A stretch of DNA of 64,000 nt, from NCBI RefSeq assembly GCF_003113895.1, contig NZ_BDUD01000001.1, positions 3,748,037 to 3,812,036 on the forward strand, written 5' to 3'. The notes beneath the pieces were generated by a model. The model searched no databases. It was not told where the DNA came from and saw nothing but the letters and a program-made list of their open reading frames with translations. The position numbers and the translations under genes are program-made. The DNA is from Nostoc commune NIES-4072. Its GTDB lineage: Bacteria; Cyanobacteriota; Cyanobacteriia; Cyanobacteriales; Nostocaceae. This document shows positions 7,462 to 15,982 of the stretch, one piece after another. How positions within the stretch are numbered: the stretch's first letter is position 1; every line of letters starts with the position of its first letter.

Positions 7462-9213
7462 CTAGTGCAGTAATTCTTCAACTTGATGTTGGCTCCACAA
7501 AGTTCTGTATAGACCCTCTTGTTTTAAAAGTTCTAGGTGATTACCTGTCTGAACAATTCTTCCTTTTTCCATCACTAAAATTCGGTCAGTAGCTGCCGCC
7601 GCCGATAATTGATGGGTAATGAAAATTACTGTTTTGCGTACAGTACCACTAGAGAGATTTTTCAGGATTTGCGTGGCTGTTTGATTATCCACACTAGAGA
7701 GGGCATCATCCAAAATTAACACTGGAGCATTGACCAGCATAGCCCTAGCTAAGGCAGTACGTTGCCGTTGACCGCCAGAAAGAGTGATACCGCGTTCACC
7801 AACAATAGTTTCATATTGCTGCGGAAAATTGTGAATTTCTGATTCAATTTGGGCAAGTTTAGCGACAGATTGTATCTGCTCTTGTTCGCTAATTGGATCA
7901 CCGTAGCGGATATTATTTTTGATTGTAGTGCTAAATAGAAAACTATCTTGAGGAACGTAGGCGATCGCACCTCGTAAATCTGCCAACGCTATCTTAGTAA
8001 TATCCACACCATCTAAAAACAATTGTCCTGATTCAATATCCAACAAGCGCGGCAAAGCATTGGCTAAAGTAGATTTTCCCGAACCAATTGCCCCAACAAT
8101 GGCTACGGTTTCTCCCGGAGCAATAGTAAAGTTAACATTATTTAGGGCTGGAGTAGTGGAACCAGGGTAAGTATAGGTGAGATTTTTAGCTGTCACTTCC
8201 CCTTTAAGTTCAGCCACAGGTAGATGTATGGCATCGGCTGTATCTTGAATTTTCGGTGTGACAGAGAGAATAGATTCAAGGCGATCTATACTAACTTCAC
8301 CCCGTTGGTAGGCTGTAATTGTAAATCCTAAAATGGCTGTGGGGAAAACTAGACGCTCTACATAAATTAATAGTACTAAAAAATCACCAACCTGAAGCGT
8401 CCCAGAAGACATTCGTGCCGTCCCTAGCCAGATGATTATCAGCGAACTGACATTGGCTAACCCGTTAATTACCGGAAACAGTATATTTCGGAGTTTTGCC
8501 AGTTCCAAGTTAGCAGTCAATAGCTGCTGATTTTTCTTGGCAAAGGCTCGACGCTCGTTTGCTTCTTGGGCATAGATTTTAATTAAAGCAATGCCACTGA
8601 TATCCTCTTGGATGAGTTCGCTGATGTCAGAGAGTTGCTCTTGGACTGCTGCTTGTTGTTTGCGTAAGCGATTACTAAACAGACTCACTAACAAGAGCAT
8701 AAAAGGATACACTGCCAGAGAGGCTAGTGTGAGATCCACACTAATTGCCAGCATTACTGGCAGTGTCAGGGCATAGGCAAACACGATATTTGCCAAACTC
8801 AAGACTGCAAAACCCAACAACCGCTTGATATTGTCCACATCACTGGTAGCGCGACTAATCAAATCACCGGCAGTATTACTAGCAAAATAAGCCGGCTCCA
8901 GCTTGAGTAAGTGTTCAAAAATCCTTTGTTTCAGGTCAAATTCTACCTGTCGCCCTACTCCAAATAGCCAAATGCGGGATGCCATCCGCATTAGCCACAT
9001 CGCTGAACTGAGTAAGACAATGATTACTACGTCATGTATTATTTGGCTCAAGACGAAGGTTGTGGAGAGTTTGTCAACACCAGCACGAATCAACAAGGGG
9101 ATATAAACGCCCAGTGCATTGACAGACAACAAAGCGAGAATGCCTAAAGACGCCTCCCGCCAATGGGGACGTAGGTAAGCAAGAAGTTTAGTGATTCGTC
9201 GAGATTTTGCCAT
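7462..9213 (-). CDS. ABC exporter half-transporter (MsbA/MdlA-like)
   Basis: The 583-residue protein has six membrane helices (residues about 20-310) followed by a nucleotide-binding domain: Walker A GAIGSGKST (374-382), signature LSGGQRQR (478-485), Walker B VLILDDALSSVD with D502, and switch H534. The residue after the Walker B aspartate, normally the catalytic glutamate, is D503. That substitution is typical of the degenerate half of heterodimeric exporters such as MdlA or BmrC, so a partner encoded elsewhere is likely. The substrate could be a lipid or a drug-like compound. It is followed at some distance by the ethylene-sensor gene; there is no sign of an operon. Confidence 0.93.
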   Translation of the reverse strand: MAKSRRITKLLAYLRPHWREASLGILALLSVNALGVYIPLLIRAGVDKLSTTFVLSQIIHDVVIIVLLSSAMWLMRMASRIWLFGVGRQVEFDLKQRIFEHLLKLEPAYFASNTAGDLISRATSDVDNIKRLLGFAVLSLANIVFAYALTLPVMLAISVDLTLASLAVYPFMLLLVSLFSNRLRKQQAAVQEQLSDISELIQEDISGIALIKIYAQEANERRAFAKKNQQLLTANLELAKLRNILFPVINGLANVSSLIIIWLGTARMSSGTLQVGDFLVLLIYVERLVFPTAILGFTITAYQRGEVSIDRLESILSVTPKIQDTADAIHLPVAELKGEVTAKNLTYTYPGSTTPALNNVNFTIAPGETVAIVGAIGSGKSTLANALPRLLDIESGQLFLDGVDITKIALADLRGAIAYVPQDSFLFSTTIKNNIRYGDPISEQEQIQSVAKLAQIESEIHNFPQQYETIVGERGITLSGGQRQRTALARAMLVNAPVLILDDALSSVDNQTATQILKNLSSGTVRKTVIFITHQLSAAAATDRILVMEKGRIVQTGNHLELLKQEGLYRTLWSQHQVEELLH

Positions 9214-9332
9214 TAAAGCAATTTTGCAACTTTATCATCCTAGATTAACTGCTAGTCCAACAAGACAGCTATGTAGAGGGAATATTGCTTGTAAATCAAG
9301 CTTTTATTACCTTTTAACTGGATAGTTATCGA

Positions 9333-9454
9333 GAAAGGCAGGAGGGAAGAGGAATTGGGGCAGAGGGGAAAGAAGAATTGGTGCAAAGGTAGGGGGAAAG
9401 ATTTTCCCCAATTCTCCCTGCTCCCTGCTCCCCTGCTTCTTTTCTCCTGCCTTC
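9333..9454. repeat. Inverted repeat with a purine-rich/pyrimidine-rich interior
   Basis: GAAAGGCAGGAG (9333-9344) is repeated inverted as CTCCTGCCTTC (9444-9454). The arms continue as G/A-rich runs on the left and C/T-rich runs on the right, so much of the 122 bp can fold back on itself. It fills the gap between the exporter gene and the shortened YdcF-like gene. It resembles other small inverted-repeat elements in this window. Confidence 0.5.
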
Positions 9455-9464
9455 TTTACCTTTA

Positions 9465-10091
9465 TTACCTCTGAACACGTAAGAACCTGTAAATTTCAAC
9501 GAGATAACTTTCCCAAGTTCTTGTTGTCAATTGCAACGTTTCCGCATTCGGTACAAAGTCTTCAAGTCGTAAACCGCGTGTGCGAATATCTTGGGGATTT
9601 CCTTGTAATAGATAGGGGGGCACTCTCAAATTATAAGAAAGAATGCCATCCCCTGTAACATCTGAGATGTTTGCTGCGGTGGTTTGTTGCCCTAATGCCA
9701 CCAGTGTCCCAGATGGTGTAGAAGTTACTAGAGGTGCCCTATAAAGGAAATAGGCGACTGCTGGTGTACTTGCCAACAGCAAAATTGTCAGTGCCCAACC
9801 TATCAAGTATCCTCCTGGTTTGTCTATCCCGCCTCCTTTGATTCTCTGAGCTGCAAAAATCATCATTAAAATAGAAGCTCCTAGAGGCTTGAGTGGAAAA
9901 GACAGCATCCTCCACAATGACGCCACAGCTGGTTCATTGGGGTTAACAAAAGATAGGGCTATGATTACCAAGATAACGACTAAGATCAATCGCCCTACAA
10001 AACTTCCAGAGGGATAAAATCGCTGGAACAGAGAATATACGATAGTGCCAATCAGCAGCCACAGCAGTACTCGGCTTAATAATAGAAACAT
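9465..10091 (-). CDS. Membrane protein, likely YdcF/DUF218-type with its catalytic core missing
   Basis: The 208-residue product has an N-terminal membrane region of about four helices (residues 1-120), with SFPLKPLGASILMMIFAAQR. This is typical of the membrane part of cyanobacterial YdcF (DUF218) proteins. The C-terminal stretch RGLRLEDFVPNAETLQLTTR, followed by WESYLVEIYRFLR, resembles the C-terminal end of the same family. The DUF218 core that should lie between them, with its VVLG motif and about 150 residues, is absent. An internal in-frame deletion would explain this and would probably leave no enzymatic function. The membrane pattern is directly visible; the family link is from memory. 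Confidence 0.5.
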   Translation of the reverse strand: MFLLLSRVLLWLLIGTIVYSLFQRFYPSGSFVGRLILVVILVIIALSFVNPNEPAVASLWRMLSFPLKPLGASILMMIFAAQRIKGGGIDKPGGYLIGWALTILLLASTPAVAYFLYRAPLVTSTPSGTLVALGQQTTAANISDVTGDGILSYNLRVPPYLLQGNPQDIRTRGLRLEDFVPNAETLQLTTRTWESYLVEIYRFLRVQR

Positions 10092-10501
10092 AGATTAACT
10101 CTCAAATTTTCTGGTGCAGTGAGCCAATGTGGTGGTGAGACAGTCCTCCTTGCTTGGGATTTCCACACCATTTCTCTTGTTTAGAGAAGAAGTGGCTCCC
10201 CAAGAGGAACTGTCGTGCATGGTTTCCCTGCATAAAACAACTAGCGACTTCTTAGCTTTAGCGACGCTAGGAGCGTCACCCGTAAGGAACCTAGAGGTTT
10301 CGGGAAATGAATTTATTTTATTGCCAAATTGTAATCGCACTGTTTGACTTAAAATACCTCAAACCTCACACCCAATGACTACCGTCGTAGTGATTTTAGT
10401 GCAATTTTTTGACACTGCGTCTATTATTTATATTTTTCTAGAAGAGTAATATAGTACCGGTAAACTAAATCAATCGAGTAATCGACTCAAAAGGAAAAAC
10501 T
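10092..10501. other. Intergenic region with hairpins, upstream of galE
   Basis: No gene is accepted here. Overlapping open frames exist on both strands (about 70-80 codons each) with no recognisable family. Small hairpins are visible: GACGCT-AGG-AGCGTC around 10262 and GGAACC-TAGA-GGTTTC around 10288. The stretch looks structured and could be an RNA element or the remnant of a mobile-element end. The last 40 bases hold the galE leader, with AAAAGGAAAAACT before its ATG. Confidence 0.35.
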
Positions 10502-11500
10502 ATGTCGCCTGGAAAGCCTACCATTTTGGTCACGGGGGGAGCTGGATATATTGGTTCTCATACGGTGCTTGCCTTGAAGCAAGCGGGTTATAACGTTGTC
10601 ATACTTGATAATCTGGTCTATGGGCATCGTGATTTGGTAGAAAAAGTTTTACAGGTAGAACTGATAGTCGGGGATACAGGCGATCGCGCTTTGCTAGATC
10701 ATCTATTTAAAACCCGCGATATTGCTGCTGTGATGCACTTTTCTGCTTATGCCTATGTAGGAGAATCGGTGACTGACCCGGCTAAATATTACCGTAATAA
10801 CGTTGTTGGCACTTTAACCCTGTTAGAAGCAATGCTGACGGCATCTGTGAAGAAATTTGTCTTTTCTTCTACTTGTGCCACCTACGGTGTACCAGAATTT
10901 GTACCCATTCCAGAAAACCATCCCCAAAATCCGATTAATCCTTATGGGGCTACAAAGCTAATGGTGGAGCGGATTCTTTCTGATTTTGATGTTGCTTACG
11001 GTTTTAAATCAGTGCGTTTCCGCTATTTTAATGCTGCTGGTGCTAACCCCAGTGGCTTGCTTGGCGAGGATCACAATCCAGAAACTCATTTGATTCCCTT
11101 GGTGCTGATGACAGCTTTAGGCAAACGAGAATCCATCTCAATTTTTGGCACTGATTACCCTACGCCCGATGGTACTTGTATTCGTGATTATATTCATGTT
11201 AATGACTTAGCAGATGCCCATATTTTGGGATTGGAATATTTATTAAAAGGTAACGATAGCGAAGTTTTCAATTTGGGCAATGGCAGTGGTTTCTCTGTCA
11301 GAGAAGTCATTGCAGCTACCGAACAGGTAACAGGAGTTTCTATACCAGTAGAAGAACGCGATCGCCGTCCTGGTGATCCTCCAATTCTCATTGGCGCCAG
11401 CGAGAAAGCCAGAACAATTTTAGGCTGGAAACCTCAGTATCCATCCATCAAAGATATTGTCGATCATGCGTGGCAGTGGCATCAAAAGCGACATCGGTAA
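10502..11500 (+). CDS. galE: UDP-glucose 4-epimerase
   Basis: This 332-residue short-chain dehydrogenase/reductase interconverts UDP-glucose and UDP-galactose, feeding galactose into exopolysaccharide, lipopolysaccharide and glycolipids. The NAD-binding motif GGAGYIG is at residues 12-18. The catalytic serine block FSSTCATYG covers 121-129, and the YxxxK pair is Y148 and K152 (NPYGATK). Substrate-binding segments RFRYFNAAGA and DGTCIRDYIHV follow the galE pattern. Length is normal. Start ATG at 10502 has AAGGA upstream. It stands alone on the plus strand and ends before a strong hairpin. Confidence 0.95.
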   Translation: MSPGKPTILVTGGAGYIGSHTVLALKQAGYNVVILDNLVYGHRDLVEKVLQVELIVGDTGDRALLDHLFKTRDIAAVMHFSAYAYVGESVTDPAKYYRNNVVGTLTLLEAMLTASVKKFVFSSTCATYGVPEFVPIPENHPQNPINPYGATKLMVERILSDFDVAYGFKSVRFRYFNAAGANPSGLLGEDHNPETHLIPLVLMTALGKRESISIFGTDYPTPDGTCIRDYIHVNDLADAHILGLEYLLKGNDSEVFNLGNGSGFSVREVIAATEQVTGVSIPVEERDRRPGDPPILIGASEKARTILGWKPQYPSIKDIVDHAWQWHQKRHR

Positions 11501-11521
11501 AAGAAATTAAAAGTAAACAAT

Positions 11522-11559
11522 TACAAGTGTTGGGGGAATTGCTGTCGCCAACACTTGTA
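11522..11559 (+). terminator. Hairpin terminator after galE
   Basis: TACAAGTGTTGG (11522-11533) pairs perfectly with CCAACACTTGTA (11548-11559) around a 14-base loop, 22 bases after the galE stop. No T-run follows on the plus strand. The next gene is convergent, so the hairpin may serve both directions. Confidence 0.55.
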
Positions 11560-11621
11560 TATTATTAACTAAATAAAAAGAAAGGCGGGCTGAAAGGGTA
11601 GACACAAAGAAAAATGTCTCC

Positions 11622-12263
11622 CTACTCCCCACTCCCTCTCATACTTCGCAGTACGACAATTAAGATGCCAATAAATCCGAGGATTGGAAGTGCGATCGCC
11701 CAAATTGGTAATTGCTGAGATTCACCCTCTCCTAAATTACTGTTGACATCTCGCAGATTTTGTGTATTTTCTGTAGAGCCGCCTGCCACAGTAACTTCAA
11801 ATTTGAACTCAAAGGGTTTGAATCTTGCCCCAGAGACTGGTTTACCATTTAGTTGCAACTGATAAATACCTGGCTTGGGAAAGACAACTTCCGCACCTGG
11901 AATACCTTGATAACGTTCAGCTGCCACAGGTTCTAACTGTGGTTCTAACAGGGGTGGCTCTCCGGCTGCATAAGGTTCGGCATAAACAGCTAACTGACAA
12001 TTACACTGTGACAGGGGAATCACTCTTCCACCTCTGCGGGTAAGGGCAAACCAGGCTTGGCTCGGTTCTCCAGCACGAGGATTATCATTTGGTTCAATGT
12101 GGAGGGTGCCGCCAACATCTCCGGCTACTTCCACTTTATGAGCAGATGCAGGAGAAAGATTAGTTACTGATATAACTAAGCAACTCAGAAATAATAAATA
12201 CTTTATTCTTCCTTGATGCCAGGAAATGCCTTTGAGCGGGTAACGCCTCTGTTTTTGACTCAT
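11622..12263 (-). CDS. Exported, C-terminally anchored protein paired with a SafE-type membrane protein
   Basis: Read from the ATG at 12263 the protein has 213 residues: a signal peptide ending ...SPASA, a periplasmic domain, and one C-terminal membrane helix (LPIWAIALPILGFIGILIVV) with a short cytoplasmic tail. The mature chain would start with histidine (HKVEVAGDVGG), as in CopC-like copper proteins, and it has a CNC motif (SQCNCQLAVYAE). A longer reading from 12317 would overlap the upstream gene by 26 bases; either start is possible. The tight coupling to the SafE/ferric-reductase-like gene suggests a metal or redox role at the membrane. The family itself is not recognised. Confidence 0.65.
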   Translation of the reverse strand: MSQKQRRYPLKGISWHQGRIKYLLFLSCLVISVTNLSPASAHKVEVAGDVGGTLHIEPNDNPRAGEPSQAWFALTRRGGRVIPLSQCNCQLAVYAEPYAAGEPPLLEPQLEPVAAERYQGIPGAEVVFPKPGIYQLQLNGKPVSGARFKPFEFKFEVTVAGGSTENTQNLRDVNSNLGEGESQQLPIWAIALPILGFIGILIVVLRSMRGSGE

Positions 12264-12291
12264 TGAGATGGAGCCAGAAAATAAGGGTGAT

Positions 12292-13563
12292 TTACCGTGA
12301 TTTGGTTGGGGGAACATAAAACTTTTCTACGGCTAACTTTGACCAAAAAAAGTGCGATCGCACCATTAAGACACTGAGGGTAACAATTCCCATCAGTACT
12401 ACTGCTAATTTATTTCCCCAAGTTGATTGCGAGGAACCCAGGTAATGGGAACCAATCAACACGGCATGAATGGCACTCAAGAGCAAGGCTGGCACACCCA
12501 ATAGATGAATCTGTCGCCAACGCTTGCCCAAAGATTTCTGCAACGATTCCCAACTCGTTAAAGCGGCGGGGGACATTAATAACAATCCTACAGCACCCGC
12601 AGCCATACCCCACTGAAATTCTGGCGGCAGGAAAGAAAAGGCGGCAAATTTCCATTGCAATGAGTGTTCCATCATGTGGGCGGTGTGAACCACAGAAAGC
12701 ACAAAAGATCCCACTCCCAAGGCTCGACGGTAACGCAGTGGTGATGCCCACAAGCCACTAATAGGACGCGCAATTAAAGCCAAAATTAAGCAGATTAAGG
12801 CAGCGTGTCCGGTGTAATCTACCATTGTGTCACCAGTTCGCAGCAAGGTGATAACGCCAATGATGAGTGTCACCCAACCGCCTAATCGAAATAACTGACT
12901 GCGCCTGTCTTTACTTACCAAAGATGTGGAAACGCCTACACCTAGCATAGTTGGCAGGGTTCCCAGTCCAAAAGCCAGCATAGTTGCCCCACCCATCCAT
13001 AAATTGCCAGTTTCAGCAGCTTTAATTTGGGCAGCATACAGGAAACCACAGGGCATTAAACCCCAAGTCATCCCTAAAAGCATTGGTGTCCACCATTTGG
13101 TTTTTAAGGAAAGCTTAACCATTCCTGTGCTGAGGCGATCGTGTAAACTACCTTGTAACAAGGGGTGTAACACGGGTATTCGCGGTAGTAAATCGGGTTT
13201 TACTTGTCCTAAGCCAAACCAAATCAGCATTACGCCAGTTAGAATTGCCATCCAGCGCCGGAAGTCGCTACCAACACCCGCTAGTTGTCCGCCTTGCAAC
13301 AATACCGAACCTAGCGCCCCAATGCCAGCACCGACTAGAGCATAGCTCAATATCCGCCCCAGGTTTAGCAAAATATGAAATTTTAATTGCTGTTGCCAAG
13401 TGCCGGACTTTTCTAAGGTTGATGTGCGTCCCAAAGAGGCTGCTGGTGGTGTTTTCGGCTGATGAGATAGGGAAAATGCCATTGTTAAAGGGCCACACAT
13501 CCCAAAGCAATGTCCAAAACTCCCCAGGAACCCCAGTATTGCGATCAGCAACAAATCTACCAT
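12292..13563 (-). CDS. SafE/UreH-like membrane protein fused to a ferric-reductase-like domain
   Basis: This 423-residue protein has about ten membrane helices. The N-terminal half (residues about 1-235) matches the TauE/SafE-UreH-CcoH-like group, with GFLGSFGHCFGMCGPLTMAF at residues 11-30. The CxxCG-like FGMCGP and the nearby His are family features tied to copper or cytochrome assembly. The C-terminal part resembles the ferric-reductase transmembrane domain: RRALGVGSFVLSVVHTAHMM, then SWESLQKSLGKRWRQIHLLG, then LSAIHAVLIGSHYLG, carrying spaced histidines that could bind haem. Such a fusion could couple metal handling to electron transfer. It is the first gene of a pair; the next begins inside or just after its 3' end. 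Confidence 0.75.
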   Translation of the reverse strand: MVDLLLIAILGFLGSFGHCFGMCGPLTMAFSLSHQPKTPPAASLGRTSTLEKSGTWQQQLKFHILLNLGRILSYALVGAGIGALGSVLLQGGQLAGVGSDFRRWMAILTGVMLIWFGLGQVKPDLLPRIPVLHPLLQGSLHDRLSTGMVKLSLKTKWWTPMLLGMTWGLMPCGFLYAAQIKAAETGNLWMGGATMLAFGLGTLPTMLGVGVSTSLVSKDRRSQLFRLGGWVTLIIGVITLLRTGDTMVDYTGHAALICLILALIARPISGLWASPLRYRRALGVGSFVLSVVHTAHMMEHSLQWKFAAFSFLPPEFQWGMAAGAVGLLLMSPAALTSWESLQKSLGKRWRQIHLLGVPALLLSAIHAVLIGSHYLGSSQSTWGNKLAVVLMGIVTLSVLMVRSHFFWSKLAVEKFYVPPTKSR

Positions 13564-13990
13564 AAAAAAGCCCTGAGTTCTAAATCATGAGTCCTGAGTG
13601 TCAGAATAAAGATTTTGAAGAAGTAATAATAAATTCTTTTCTTCTTTGCTCAGTACTCAGCACTCCTCTAGTGGGGCACTGTAAGTCAAGTTGCGATCGC
13701 TGTCAAAAGACAAGTTGTCAAACTTGATGTTTACGTAGGAAAAGAAAAAAGGAAGAAAGCTTGGGTGTAAACACTCATAAAACTCCCTGTAGGCGCGTGA
13801 ATCCTAAACTAATAACTTGAGATACAAAAGTATATATAGTATAGTATTATACTTGAGATTGTGTATAATCTTAATATATCAAGTAGCATCTACTTAAAAA
13901 TGTCTGTCCATTCTTTTGATTACTATCTTAAATTATATTCATAAATCTCTCTTAAATAGATAGTTTCAACTAAATACAAGTACAAAAAAT
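13564..13990. other. AT-rich intergenic region with a heptamer repeat
   Basis: Divergent genes flank this 427-bp spacer. CTCAGTACTCAGCACTC at 13649-13665 is the same heptamer type found in the element at 6268-6463. The right third is very AT-rich (TATATATAGTATAGTATTATAC around 13830-13851) and probably contains the promoter of the ATPase gene. No gene is seen. Confidence 0.45.
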
Positions 13991-15283
13991 ATGTTATTTC
14001 ACAATAAAATGTATAAAGCAAATGATGTTTATGGTATCAGCCGTGACCTTCCTTTAAACTATATAAGGAGGCAAGAAGTTGATCAAAAACTTATTGAAAA
14101 TTTAGACAAAAGTAGACACATTGTTATATATGGTAGCTCCAAGCAGGGAAAAACATCTTTAAAAAAGAGTTGCCTGAAATCTGATGAATATATTAATATT
14201 CAATGTCTTAATCATTGGAAATTAACAGATATACATCTTGCTATTCTGAAACAAGCGGGCTACCAAACTACTCAATCTGTTAAACAAACTGCTTCTGGCA
14301 AGCAAAAGGTTGCAGCTTCTTTTGAAGGATTAGTAAATTTTTTCGGACTTGCTGGAAGTAAAGGAACAATTTCAACTGACACAGAACAACAAAAAACTAC
14401 TGAGACTTTATTAGAAAATTTTGATGTTGATCCAGAAGATGTAAATGATATTATTGCTTGCTTGAATGCGATAAAATTTCAAAAGTATATTGTTTTAGAA
14501 GATTTTCATTATCTTGATATAGATATTCAAAGAGACTTTGCAGTTGTATTAAAAGCATTTCATGAAGCATCTAAGTTTTGTTTCATAATTATAGGTGTTT
14601 GGTTAGAAGAGAATAGGTTAATTGTACATAATGGCGACTTGACTGGACGTGTAATTGCTATAGATGCTGATAAATGGACTCATAGAGAATTAATGCAAGT
14701 AATTGATGAGGGAGCTAAATTATTAAATATTAGTTTTACCGAACATTTTAAAACGACTGTTATAAAAGAATCATACGAGAGTGTTTATATAGTTCAAGAA
14801 GTTTGTTCTCAAGCGTGTCATCAAGAACAAGTAAAAGAAACCCAAAGCCAATTCCGTACCATTGGTGGTAGATTGCTTGTGCATCATCTAATCAAATCTG
14901 TTGTTAATCAGCAAAATGGGCGATATATGTCTTTTATAAATCAATTTTCTGAAGGATTTCAAGATACACAACTTGAGATGTATAAATGGATTCTTTACCC
15001 TATTCTTTCACTAAAATTAAAGGAGTTACAGCAGGGACTTACTTATGCGCGAATACGTGAGGAACTTCAATCGCGTCATCCACAAGGAAAAAACCTTAAT
15101 CCTGGGAATTTAACTCAAGCTTTAAAATCGACATCTTCACTTCAAGTTAAAAAAGGTATCAAACCAATAATAATTGATTACGATCAGACAAATAGACGAT
15201 TAAATGTGGTAGACAGAGGTTTTTTAATTTGGCTTGCCAATCAAAATATATCAGAACTATTAGCAGCAGTTGAATATAATTAG
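13991..15283 (+). CDS. P-loop ATPase of unknown role (possibly defence or regulatory)
   Basis: This 430-residue AAA/STAND-like ATPase has Walker A GSSKQGKTS (residues 48-56) and Walker B YIVLEDFH (166-173). A sensor-like stretch, IIIGVWLEENRLIVHNGDLT, follows. The C-terminal third could hold a winged helix (YARIREELQSRHPQGKNLNP). The opening MYKANDVYGISRDLPLNYIRRQEVD is a conserved start, so M7 at 14009 is an alternative initiation point. The gene and its surroundings are noticeably more AT-rich than neighbouring genes and lack HIP1 sites, which suggests recent acquisition. No nuclease, toxin or other effector gene adjoins it. The biochemical role is open. Confidence 0.7.
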   Translation: MLFHNKMYKANDVYGISRDLPLNYIRRQEVDQKLIENLDKSRHIVIYGSSKQGKTSLKKSCLKSDEYINIQCLNHWKLTDIHLAILKQAGYQTTQSVKQTASGKQKVAASFEGLVNFFGLAGSKGTISTDTEQQKTTETLLENFDVDPEDVNDIIACLNAIKFQKYIVLEDFHYLDIDIQRDFAVVLKAFHEASKFCFIIIGVWLEENRLIVHNGDLTGRVIAIDADKWTHRELMQVIDEGAKLLNISFTEHFKTTVIKESYESVYIVQEVCSQACHQEQVKETQSQFRTIGGRLLVHHLIKSVVNQQNGRYMSFINQFSEGFQDTQLEMYKWILYPILSLKLKELQQGLTYARIREELQSRHPQGKNLNPGNLTQALKSTSSLQVKKGIKPIIIDYDQTNRRLNVVDRGFLIWLANQNISELLAAVEYN

Positions 15284-15601
15284 AAAATCTAAAGCGATGT
15301 GCGACTTAATATTGTGTAAAAAGTTCATAAAATTGAAGAGGATCGCAGTTATAGCGATTAGGCCGGAAGTAAGGGGTATGAGTTAAAATTTTGAGGTTGA
15401 TTCTGCTGGTTAAGTGCCACATATACCAGAACGGCTGCATCATGTCAGTAATAGAAGTCTATTTGCAATAGAGTTAAAATAATCTCATTAATTCTTGCTT
15501 ATTGCTTAAGCAATTTAACTAAAGTGACCTTACCTAATTAGATAAGGTATATTGAGCTTAGGACAAATAGATTAAAGCCAAAATCACTAGCTTTGTTTAT
15601 C
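15284..15601. other. Intergenic spacer, nothing recognised
   Basis: A 318-bp AT-rich gap between the ATPase gene and a small open frame. No gene, hairpin or repeat of note was seen. Confidence 0.4.
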
Positions 15602-15817
15602 ATGGAAACCTTGAGACTTCGTAAGATAAAAAACAAATTGATACCATCTTTTCAAAGTCTAAAATTTAGACGTAGTAAGAATGGGGTACTTTTCGTTTTG
15701 AAATATTTTCGTAATCCTCAAACCACATCTGACAAGTCTGAATTTGAAAAAGTTATGGAAGCTTATCAAAAAGTAAGTAGTAAGTATAGGAATGCACTTC
15801 GTGAGCTAGCTAAGTGA
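15602..15817 (+). CDS. Small basic hypothetical protein
   Basis: From the ATG at 15602 a 71-residue basic product is predicted. The first half is rich in Lys and Arg (LRLRKIKNKLIPSFQSLKFR) and the second half is a helix-forming charged segment. No ribosome-binding site is obvious, and a TTG three codons earlier could also start it. The family is not recognised. It lies in the same AT-rich stretch as the ATPase and may have arrived with it. It could be a chance open frame. Confidence 0.35.
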   Translation: METLRLRKIKNKLIPSFQSLKFRRSKNGVLFVLKYFRNPQTTSDKSEFEKVMEAYQKVSSKYRNALRELAK

Positions 15818-15982
15818 ATGATATTTTTTGGTTGAGTGAGGCAATTAAGCTGATTGCAAAGTAGCTTTGCAGGTTTATCTAAGAATTTAAGGAACCAAAA
15901 TACTAAATCCTTCCTAGCAATCCTGGAAAGTTATGCCTGGGGATTTGCGTTACCCTAAGTCTGGAAGCCAAGGATAAATCAC

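Noticed and set aside
10129..10347. TnpB C-terminal remnant
   Set aside because: The frame EEVAPQEELSC...GNEFILLPNC suggested an element end, but no TnpB motif could be matched with confidence, so it was kept only as an unassigned intergenic region.
12410..13565. Overlapping frames of 100-140 codons inside the SafE/ferric-reductase-like gene
   Set aside because: The long membrane-protein frame has clear family motifs; the overlaps have none.
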